A DNA stretch of 17,159 nucleotides from Bacteriovoracaceae bacterium (lineage in GTDB: Bacteria > Bdellovibrionota > Bacteriovoracia > Bacteriovoracales > Bacteriovoracaceae): assembly GCA_947440875.1 (NCBI GenBank), contig CANETG010000025.1:1-17159 (forward strand), given 5' to 3'. The notes beneath the pieces are model-generated. The model made no database searches and was not told the origin of the DNA. It saw only the letters and a list, made by a program, of their open reading frames with translations. Position numbers and translations under genes: made by a program. Shown here piece after piece: positions 1 through 6,034 of this stretch; the first letter of the stretch is position 1, and each line of letters starts with the position of its first letter.

Positions 1-285
1 CTTAAAAGGGAATGGGATAAATATTTGTATGAGGTCTGCGGTCATAAGAAAGAAAAAGAGAAAACTAAGAAACGCCATCGAAAGATAGCCGAGATAGTGG
101 ATCACATGTGAAAAGAAAGATTCTCTCTTCTCTGCTTTGCCCCAAAAAAGAACCGGCAAAAGCCAAATCATAAAAAATGGGACAAAAAGAAAGGCACCGG
201 AGACAGTTGAGCCCCCTAGAGATTTGACAGCGTAAAAGTAACAAAGACCGGTAACCGTTGTGAGGAGCAGTAGAAATCTTTTCAT
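1..285 (-). CDS. Membrane protein, N-terminal part only (possibly metallophosphoesterase family)
   Basis: An open frame begins at ATG 285-283 and runs without a stop off the left edge, giving 95 residues. The visible part is almost all membrane: a segment at about residues 3-20 (MKRFLLLLTTVTGLCYFYAV), a second at about 30-48 (ends IWLLPVLFWG), then a charged stretch (GKAEKRES) and a third at about 62-90. Three N-terminal helices ahead of a soluble domain fit membrane-anchored metallophosphoesterases of the YkuE type, but no catalytic residue lies inside the window, so that name is a guess. No clear SD precedes the ATG. It is divergent from the small ORF that begins near 317. Confidence 0.6.
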   Translation of the reverse strand, partial: MKRFLLLLTTVTGLCYFYAVKSLGGSTVSGAFLFVPFFMIWLLPVLFWGKAEKRESFFSHVIHYLGYLSMAFLSFLFFFLMTADLIQIFIPFPFK

Positions 286-316
286 CGCGAAAGCTTAGCA
301 GTAAAAATCGGAACCG

Positions 317-496
317 GTGCTATTTTTGGAAGATGAAACTTTATTTTATTATTCGTACCGAGAACTCGTAAAGAAAGGACTCGAGCATCCAAAGCCTCTG
401 AGGCTGCTGCCCGACATCATCGAGGGCCAAAAAAAGATTCTGAATTTGGCGAGTGGTTTTAGTAAGGAAGATTTCTTTTCGGGACACTTGCCTTAA
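317..496 (+). CDS. Possible small hypothetical protein (59 aa)
   Basis: A short frame opens after an in-frame stop at 302-304 and ends at TAA 494-496, three bases before the RRM gene ends on the other strand. The first possible start is GTG 317; TTG 326 is an alternative. The predicted protein is charged and mildly helical (for example YYSYRELVKKGLEHPKPLRL, later DIIEGQKKIL), with no cysteine, signal peptide or known motif. There is no convincing SD. It fills a gap that would otherwise be empty and its composition is protein-like, but it could be chance. I recognise no family. Confidence 0.33.
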   Translation: MLFLEDETLFYYSYRELVKKGLEHPKPLRLLPDIIEGQKKILNLASGFSKEDFFSGHLP

Positions 497-498
497 GT

Positions 499-936
499 TT
501 ATTTGGTCGTTTTCTTTTCACCTTTTTTCTTCGAAGGCATTTTAAATTCTAAAGGATTAGAATTTCTTCGGGCTTGATTGCGAGCTTTCTTGGCCAACTG
601 AACATCTTTATAGTCGAGATCTTTTTGCTTGGTTTTAGATTCTTTTTTGAGACCATCCTCTTTCTGAGGAATCGCATAATTGGCCTTGACTGTTCGGCCG
701 TCTATCACTTGACCGTTGATTTCTTTGATCGCAAGAGTGGCCTCAGCGACGCTACTCATCTCAACGAAGGCCATTCCCCGAGATTCGCCAGTCGAGGGTT
801 CAACGATGACCTTGATATTCTTGATCGTTCCGAATCTGTTAAAAATTGTTTTGAGCCCATTTCGGTCACGCTGATAACTCAAGTTTGATATATAGACAGT
901 GTTGGTCGGTTTCATCGCTGGTTTGGTGTTTTTCAT
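499..936 (-). CDS. RRM-type RNA-binding protein with lysine-rich tail
   Basis: This 145-residue protein carries one RNA recognition motif at about residues 12-88. RNP-2 is VYISNL (14-19) and RNP-1 is RGMAFVEM (53-60), both at canonical spacing; the aromatic/hydrophobic positions that stack on RNA bases are kept in part (Y15, F57). The rest, about residues 91-145, is a low-complexity basic tail rich in K and R (ends KKKGEKKTTK), likely adding non-specific RNA affinity. Short single-RRM proteins like this occur in cyanobacteria and several proteobacterial lineages and are thought to act in RNA metabolism, often in stress or cold; the target here is unknown. The start at 936 is supported by family N-terminus length. 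No SD is present; a TATAAT box lies only 8 bases ahead of the ATG, suggesting a leaderless mRNA. Confidence 0.92.
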   Translation of the reverse strand: MKNTKPAMKPTNTVYISNLSYQRDRNGLKTIFNRFGTIKNIKVIVEPSTGESRGMAFVEMSSVAEATLAIKEINGQVIDGRTVKANYAIPQKEDGLKKESKTKQKDLDYKDVQLAKKARNQARRNSNPLEFKMPSKKKGEKKTTK

Positions 937-944
937 GGCCGGAC

Positions 945-973
945 ATTATAACGGACCATGAAAAAGAGCAATA
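945..973 (-). promoter_or_regulatory. Promoter of the RRM gene
   Basis: On the minus strand a perfect TATAAT lies at 950-945. The -35 is weak: TATTGC (973-968, spacer 17) or TTGCTC (971-966, spacer 15). Only 8 bases separate the -10 box from the ATG, so transcription should begin at or within a base or two of the start codon. Confidence 0.55.
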
Positions 974-1000
974 GTTTAAGAGCGTCTTAATACCTGAGAA

Positions 1001-1018
1001 CGTGAAAATTCATTCACA
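1001..1018. promoter_or_regulatory. Operator-like box 1 (CGTGA-N8-TCACA)
   Basis: The 18-mer CGTGAAAATTCATTCACA is a dyad with arms CGTGA/TCACA around 8 bases. It matches box 2 at 1030 in arm sequence, spacing and AT-rich core. It lies between the divergent RRM and ankyrin genes, 51 bases upstream of the RRM -10 box and upstream of the ankyrin promoter. Confidence 0.45.
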
Positions 1019-1029
1019 AAATATTAAGG

Positions 1030-1047
1030 TGTGAATTATTCATCACA
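1030..1047. promoter_or_regulatory. Operator-like box 2 (TGTGA-N8-TCACA)
   Basis: The 18-mer TGTGAATTATTCATCACA has perfect inverted arms TGTGA/TCACA around 8 bases. It starts 29 bases after box 1. The arms are those of CRP/FNR-family sites, but the classical CRP spacer is 6 rather than 8, so the regulator is not identified. It sits about 38 bases upstream of the putative ankyrin-gene -35 box, a common activator position. Confidence 0.5.
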
Positions 1048-1063
1048 ACCCTAGAGTGATGAA
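1039..1063. repeat. 8-bp inverted repeat overlapping operator box 2
   Basis: TTCATCAC (1039-1046) and GTGATGAA (1056-1063) are perfect inverted copies around a 9-base loop. The left arm is the right half of operator box 2, so the GTGA half-site occurs again in the opposite sense. There is no T-run, so it does not look like a terminator; extra half-site for the same regulator is more likely. Confidence 0.45.
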
Positions 1064-1084
1064 CCCTTAGAGGGATAAACCTAA

Positions 1085-1113
1085 TTGAGACGATATTTTA
1101 AGTCTTTTAAAAA
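1085..1113 (+). promoter_or_regulatory. Candidate promoter of the ankyrin gene
   Basis: TTGAGA (1085-1090) and TAAAAA (1108-1113) are separated by 17 bases, fitting a sigma-70 promoter with a fair -35 and a weaker -10. Transcription would start near 1120, giving a leader of about 20 bases. Confidence 0.45.
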
Positions 1114-1139
1114 TCTCCGTCTTCATTCATGATGACACT

Positions 1140-1544
1140 ATGAAAAATTTCGAACACTACAAAAAATTCATGTTTTTCGAAGATCCACTCCTGGAGTTTG
1201 CTCGCCGAGGTAACCTCGAAGGAGTGAAAATGTCGGTGAATATCGTGAACCTCGATTCGAAAGATAAAAAAGGTTACTCCCCTCTGATGTGGGCGGCCCA
1301 CAATGGGCATTTTGAAGTCGTAAAACTTCTTCTTTCTTTGGAAGCCGATATCCTCTCACGCGATCATCACGGTAATTCCGTTCTCATGGCGGCGGTTTTT
1401 AAAAACCATCTTCCCATCGTGAAACTCCTCTTGGATAAAGGAGCCGACCCCGACGCCTGCAATTATAATAAGCAGACGGCGTTGGTCTTTGCCCGCACCT
1501 TTGGTCTCCGGGCGATTGAACGCATTCTTACCAGAGCGTCTTAA
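1140..1544 (+). CDS. Ankyrin-repeat protein
   Basis: The 134-residue product is almost entirely ankyrin repeats: a degenerate opening repeat at about 15-40, two good repeats at 44-76 (GYSPLMWAAHNGHFEVVKLL) and 77-107 (GNSVLMAAV, then LPIVKLLLDKGADP), and a closing half repeat at 110-131 (KQTALVFARTFG). Such proteins bind other proteins and have no catalytic role of their own; the partner is unknown. There is no signal peptide, so it should be cytosolic. ATG 1140 has no SD; ATG 1170 is an alternative start losing ten non-repeat residues. The stop overlaps the stop of the convergent gene in the palindrome TTAA (1541-1544). Two dyad boxes upstream suggest specific regulation. Confidence 0.9.
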   Translation: MKNFEHYKKFMFFEDPLLEFARRGNLEGVKMSVNIVNLDSKDKKGYSPLMWAAHNGHFEVVKLLLSLEADILSRDHHGNSVLMAAVFKNHLPIVKLLLDKGADPDACNYNKQTALVFARTFGLRAIERILTRAS

Positions 1545-2632
1545 TCCAAGGGAATTTCCGTCAAGACTTCACCCAGCCGCGAAAATAAGCCGCCGAAATT
1601 TCTCACTCCTTTTTCAAGCCAAAGAAAATCAGGTCGCTGCGTACTCACCCAGTCACCACCGATGATCCGCCCTTGCGAATTGAGATCAAGATAGTACTCA
1701 TAACTCCTCCTATTGGTTCTTTGAAGAGAAGTGCCGAGAACCGGCTCCCATGTATTTCTTCTCAAAAGCCAAACATAATCGACCGCCGTTTTCACTCGCA
1801 CAACTTTGACTGTTCCATTGGCGGAAGTACTCCTTGGACGAGACTGACTACTGATCATTGTTGAAGTGAAATTGAAGGCCAAATGATTCCACACTTCACT
1901 TTGGCGATCAATGTCAGCGATGAAGGAAACCCCATCCCTCCCCAGACGATTAGCAAGAACGATGTGGAATGCACCGGCATTCATGTCGTGTATGCAGCGA
2001 TCAGTTCCCACACTAACACCACCGCGACAGCGCCTCCCCATCATGGCAAATCCACCGGCCCATTCCTTGGCGTAGTACCACGACAGTAATCCCTTAAGGT
2101 CAGACGACCCAAAAGGAATCTGAACCCCATCAGGATTTGTGACAGTCATTGGTCTGGGTTCATCATGATTAAGGGCCGCTCCCGCCCACCCGTCACAGAT
2201 TCCTTCCCATGAAGGTCGCGTGGGGCTCGCGTAGAGGGAGATTCTTTTTTTTAGCGGATAATCATAGCGCCCATTAAAAAGATCCCATTTCTCTGCGGGC
2301 GCAAGCGCCGAGAGCTGGAACTCAGACATCTGAAGGGCTTCTTCACGAGTTGGCGACTTGGTATTAAATCCATTTGGTGTCACCGAATTCCATCGGTAAT
2401 TGATCCCACCTTTGTTGCGTGCCCAATAATCACTCGACCAATATTTTTCCTGATCAGAGGCTCTGCCGGAAAGCGGAAGAGAACTAAAATCTCGATTAAA
2501 ACTCGTACTCATTCTGAGAGGATCCGAAATCCCCTGCCAAGCACGGTCAATCGAATCCATTTCCAGATTCACCGAAGCATAAGTCCCATTAAGAGCAAGT
2601 GCTCCCATGAGTCCCCAGATAAAATTCCTCAT
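1541..2632 (-). CDS. Exported transglutaminase-elicitor-like protein
   Basis: The 363-residue protein starts with a Sec signal peptide (MRNFIWGLMGALALNGTYA). The core resembles the transglutaminase-elicitor family, first known from the oomycete GP42 elicitor and found also in some bacteria. Seen here: SWEGICDGWAGAALNHDEP (residues 141-158) with candidate nucleophile C146; HDMNAGAFHIVLANRLG (215-231) with D216 and candidate H223; and FIADIDRQSEVWN (237-249). A Cys-His-Asp set would give acyl-transfer or protein cross-linking activity outside the cytoplasm, but the substrate cannot be read from the sequence. SD GGGAGA at 2642-2637 fixes the start. It follows the quinone reductase gene with 97 bases between, probably its own transcript. 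The family call comes from remembered motifs and needs a profile search. Confidence 0.72.
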   Translation of the reverse strand: MRNFIWGLMGALALNGTYASVNLEMDSIDRAWQGISDPLRMSTSFNRDFSSLPLSGRASDQEKYWSSDYWARNKGGINYRWNSVTPNGFNTKSPTREEALQMSEFQLSALAPAEKWDLFNGRYDYPLKKRISLYASPTRPSWEGICDGWAGAALNHDEPRPMTVTNPDGVQIPFGSSDLKGLLSWYYAKEWAGGFAMMGRRCRGGVSVGTDRCIHDMNAGAFHIVLANRLGRDGVSFIADIDRQSEVWNHLAFNFTSTMISSQSRPRSTSANGTVKVVRVKTAVDYVWLLRRNTWEPVLGTSLQRTNRRSYEYYLDLNSQGRIIGGDWVSTQRPDFLWLEKGVRNFGGLFSRLGEVLTEIPLD

Positions 2633-2729
2633 GTTGTCTCCCTTTTAGTTTATCCAAAAGAAAGCCTACAGAAGTCCAAGCGCAAAGTGGAACCAGGGAT
2701 CTTGAGAATTAAGAATCTCTTAAATGACG

Positions 2730-3707
2730 TTAAGGGATAAGAAGAAGCGAACCCACACGGCTTCTATCAAGGAGATCTTCATGAGCGCGGCCAGCGTCTC
2801 TGAGTGAAAACTTTTCAACCGCCCCGGGACGAATGACACCTTTTGCGACGAGATCAAACAATTGCGCAGAGGCGTGACTCAGCTTTTCATGAGTGTTCAT
2901 GTACGCCCAGAGCATCGGTCGAGTCACGTAAAGACTTCCCCGAGTCGCTAGCTCTGAAAGAGAAACTCCCGTCACGGCACCGGACGCGTTTCCAAAACTC
3001 ACCATGAGTCCACGTGGGGCGAGACAATCGAGTGACTGTGTCCAAGTATTTTTTCCGACACTATCAAAAACAACCGGAAGTTTTTTACCGTCAGAAATAT
3101 CCATGACTCTTTTGACGATATCTTCTTGTGAGTAATTAATTGCATAGGCCGCTCCATTATTAAGAGCAATCGCCGCTTTTTCATCTGAACTTGCTGTCCC
3201 AATCATTCGCGCCCCAAGGTGCCGTGCCCACTGACACGCAATCATTCCTGTTCCCCCGGCAGCAGCATGAAATAAAAAGAGATCATTTTTTTTCACGGGG
3301 AAAATATCCTGAAATAAATAGGAAACCGTCAGACCCTTGAGCATCACAGAGGCAGCGTCTTCAAAAGAGACTGCGTCGGGAATTTTGACCACAAATTTTT
3401 CAGGAATGATTCTTCGTTCAGCGTAGGCACCGAGAGGTCCCTGGGCGTAGGCCACACGATCTCCTGGTTTGAGACTTGTGACTCCACTCCCCACCTGCTC
3501 GACGATACCAGATGCTTCAAACCCAACACCCGACGGAAGTGGAGTTTCATAAAGTCCGCTTCTAAAGTAGGTATCGATAAAATTCACACCAATCGCCCGA
3601 TTGGCAATGAGCACTTCGCCTTCTGTAGGAACCCCTAGAGGAAGGGGTTGATACAAAAGGACTTCTGATCCACCGATTTTCTCAAAAATAATCGCATTCG
3701 TTTGCAT
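2730..3707 (-). CDS. qorA: NADPH:quinone oxidoreductase (zinc-independent MDR family)
   Basis: This 325-residue cytosolic enzyme reduces quinones with NADPH. It is a full-length member of the medium-chain dehydrogenase/reductase family, lacking zinc ligands, and closely matches E. coli QorA. The N-terminal catalytic domain covers about 1-120 (VNFIDTYFRSGLY at 41-53; GFEASGIVEQVGSGV at 62-76). The nucleotide-binding motif is HAAAGGTGMIACQWA (147-161), followed by INYSQED (190-196), FDSVG (214-218) and GLMVSFGNASGAVTGV (233-248), with the usual C-terminus SLLLIP. SD GGAG ends six bases before ATG 3707. It is divergent from the cysteine-rich gene starting at 3821 with about 110 bases between; no strong promoter is obvious there. 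Confidence 0.95.
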   Translation of the reverse strand: MQTNAIIFEKIGGSEVLLYQPLPLGVPTEGEVLIANRAIGVNFIDTYFRSGLYETPLPSGVGFEASGIVEQVGSGVTSLKPGDRVAYAQGPLGAYAERRIIPEKFVVKIPDAVSFEDAASVMLKGLTVSYLFQDIFPVKKNDLFLFHAAAGGTGMIACQWARHLGARMIGTASSDEKAAIALNNGAAYAINYSQEDIVKRVMDISDGKKLPVVFDSVGKNTWTQSLDCLAPRGLMVSFGNASGAVTGVSLSELATRGSLYVTRPMLWAYMNTHEKLSHASAQLFDLVAKGVIRPGAVEKFSLRDAGRAHEDLLDRSRVGSLLLIP

Positions 3708-3820
3708 GCATTCTCCAGAGCTTCAAGGGTAACAATTGGGCCTAAGTTTTTCTATGAAATTCATGACCTCCACCTTCCTTGATCTGACTGGTCGGACTTT
3801 GAGCCCCTTTTCCCTTTTAG

Positions 3821-6034
3821 TTGTCGAGACTTTCACGGTTCTACCGATACGTTCTCCGTATGATTTTGCCTTCACTGACCATTCTCTTGGCCATCTTGAC
3901 TACTGCGTCCGTAGTGGCCCAGCCCAATTGCGTGGAAGAAACTCAATGTCGTTCCCAGTTAATCCGAGTTGAAGTCGCCAATTCAATCTTTCAAAGCCAG
4001 GGACAAAATCTTCTCCCCATTCTTCAAAACTTCTCTGCCTCTGAGGCATTACCTTCGCTCATCGAAAAAAGTTATCCTCTCCAGGAAATTTCATTCCCAC
4101 AGAGTGCGGAAAATTGTGATCGTGAAAAAGGAAGAAATCCTCTTTTTGAAAACATAGACTGTTCCGAGAAAGGTCTCTGTGGGAAAAAAGATTTACCTCC
4201 AGAAGTGCGTGAGCTCATTTGCTTTAAACTTCCTTGCCCGCTTTTCGAAGGGACTCTGCAGACGGGAAGCTGTGGGAACGTGCCAAACATTTACCCGAAC
4301 CAGATTTCATTTCCAACACCCGCGACCATTCAAAAAATAAGAATGACTCCTACCCGAGTTGATTTTTCGGCCAACCAAGTAACAATGTGTTTTAGGATCA
4401 CAGAATTAGAAATGAGCATGTCCCTGAGACTCGGTCTTGATACCGAGGGGACTCGGCTTCGGGATAGTGGGATCAATGTCACGAATGTTAATCCTGTCCT
4501 CGATGGGCCAAGAGAAATATGCATGTCAGCGAACGTGAATCTCGGCCACGCCCAGCCTGTTTCGAATTTTACGCTCACTCCGCAAGGTGGATCACCCTTC
4601 ATCTCAGACAACATGATTCGGACGGCGTCTCAATCGCTGACGATCGAAGGACTTTCTGGATATCCCGCGGGCCAAATTGATCGCATTAAAGGTGAAATTG
4701 TTCCCGTCCTCGTGCAACCTTTGCGGGATACGATTGAGAGTGCTGTTCAAACAAGTCTAGCGACAGTCTTTCAACAGCAGATTAATCTTTTGGCCTCAGG
4801 GGCCGAGGGATCGAGCTCGCATCTTGTCAGCAGTGAGAATCTCTCGAGTGAACTCGGGATCGGAAACTTGGCGATTAGGAATCAGCTTGCGCTGACTGAG
4901 TGTGCAGCTCTGAAAGGAGCGAATCGACCGATTCCAAGGACTCACGCCTGCGTCGGTCTGACCCAATTCGGAGAAACGATCACACCCGAGAACTTCTCCA
5001 GTCCTCTCATCAACGAACTCATGCATCTGAAACAGGTCTCCGATAGACTTCAGATTACGTCGGAAAGTGTGAAGCAAAGACTCATAGCTCTCAAAGAAAT
5101 TCTTCGCCAAGAAGTCGATAAATTTGATGACCAAACAGATCAGAGTGATTTTGCCAAAGAGACTAGACGCCTCTTTAGTGAACGGCGCGAAGCCAATATC
5201 CGCGAGTTCGTCGACCCACTCCTGGATAGTATTTCAAGAAACCAGCTCGAGAGTCAGGTTATCAATTTCATTCAAATTCAAAACCAGCTTCAAAATGGTA
5301 GTTCACGAAACGTAGGTGTGAGTGTCCCTGAAATTTGTAGTGACACCAATCCTTCGCCCCACGCTCGAAAATCCATTCCCAATTGTCCGGTCCAGGCCTA
5401 CGTTGATTTGAATGAAATGAATCAAGTCTTTGATCGCCTATGGAGAGCAGGAAGAATTTGTCAGCAGGGCCGTGGTCCGTACGTTCCGACGCTCAATAAT
5501 GGCACGCAAACCTATGATCCTGAGGGAAAACCCCTGGGATCCGGATGTTATATGGAAATGGCGGGAATGGGTTGCTACCTTAATAATGCTCCTCAAATTA
5601 TTTTTGATACGCGGACTAGAAAGTACAAAACGACAATTAATCTGAAGGCCTGTTACCGGGGCCCAGTGCTATTTGGTCAAGGCCGCTTTGGCGGTGATTT
5701 TAATCTTGATTTTTCTTTTACTCCCAAGGCCTGTCACGGGGGGGATTTCTGTATGGATAACCCGGAAGTGGACTGGCAAGTCGTCCCCGGTTCAGAAAGA
5801 TTTGCTCTTAGACCGGCGAGTTTTTTTCAAGGACTCATCTCGGGGGCAATTGAGGACGCTATCAATAAATCCGTTGCCGATGCGATTCGAATTCCGATGG
5901 CAAGTGGTGTTGGCCCTCTCGCCAATATTCCTCTTGAAGCAGAAGGGAGGGTGGATTCAGGCCCGGGATACTTTGGTGCGTGCTTGCAGTTACGAGGGAG
6001 TACTGGTTCAGGCGCAGGAGTAAGTGGGCAATGA
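3821..6034 (+). CDS. Large exported cysteine-rich protein, paralogue A (unknown family)
   Basis: This 737-residue protein belongs to no family I recognise. The frame opens just after a stop at 3818-3820. TTG 3821 gives a good signal peptide with an arginine-rich n-region (MSRLSRFYRYVLR) and a hydrophobic core ending VVAQ near residue 34; ATG 3860 would leave no positive charge, so TTG is preferred although neither start has an SD. The mature part has 21 cysteines, 19 of them matched in the next gene (C43, C99, C114, C120, C134, C139, C190, C234, C361, C377, C506, C522, C547, C576, C585, C611, C638, C644, C721), implying a disulfide-bonded protein. Landmarks: LDGPREICMSANVNLG (227-242), GIGNLAIRNQ (346-355), SIPNCPVQAYVDLNEM (518-533), HGGDFCMDNPEVDW (639-652), EAEGRVDSGPGYFGACL (706-722). 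C37 is not in a lipobox, so it is not a lipoprotein. Probably periplasmic or outer surface. Confidence 0.9.
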   Translation: MSRLSRFYRYVLRMILPSLTILLAILTTASVVAQPNCVEETQCRSQLIRVEVANSIFQSQGQNLLPILQNFSASEALPSLIEKSYPLQEISFPQSAENCDREKGRNPLFENIDCSEKGLCGKKDLPPEVRELICFKLPCPLFEGTLQTGSCGNVPNIYPNQISFPTPATIQKIRMTPTRVDFSANQVTMCFRITELEMSMSLRLGLDTEGTRLRDSGINVTNVNPVLDGPREICMSANVNLGHAQPVSNFTLTPQGGSPFISDNMIRTASQSLTIEGLSGYPAGQIDRIKGEIVPVLVQPLRDTIESAVQTSLATVFQQQINLLASGAEGSSSHLVSSENLSSELGIGNLAIRNQLALTECAALKGANRPIPRTHACVGLTQFGETITPENFSSPLINELMHLKQVSDRLQITSESVKQRLIALKEILRQEVDKFDDQTDQSDFAKETRRLFSERREANIREFVDPLLDSISRNQLESQVINFIQIQNQLQNGSSRNVGVSVPEICSDTNPSPHARKSIPNCPVQAYVDLNEMNQVFDRLWRAGRICQQGRGPYVPTLNNGTQTYDPEGKPLGSGCYMEMAGMGCYLNNAPQIIFDTRTRKYKTTINLKACYRGPVLFGQGRFGGDFNLDFSFTPKACHGGDFCMDNPEVDWQVVPGSERFALRPASFFQGLISGAIEDAINKSVADAIRIPMASGVGPLANIPLEAEGRVDSGPGYFGACLQLRGSTGSGAGVSGQ

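Noticed and set aside
574..888. Plus-strand 104-codon frame
   Set aside because: Exact antisense shadow of the RRM gene, with no motif of its own.
3929..3931. C37 of paralogue A as a lipoprotein cysteine
   Set aside because: The preceding residues (AQPN) do not form a lipobox; signal peptidase I cleavage is more likely.
3736..3972. Plus-strand frame overlapping the start of paralogue A
   Set aside because: TTG start without SD, no signal-peptide character, and the overlapping frame is clearly coding by comparison with paralogue B.
5980..6030. Longer N-terminus for paralogue B
   Set aside because: It would lie wholly inside paralogue A in another frame and would bury the signal peptide; ATG 6031 has an SD and ATGA overlap.
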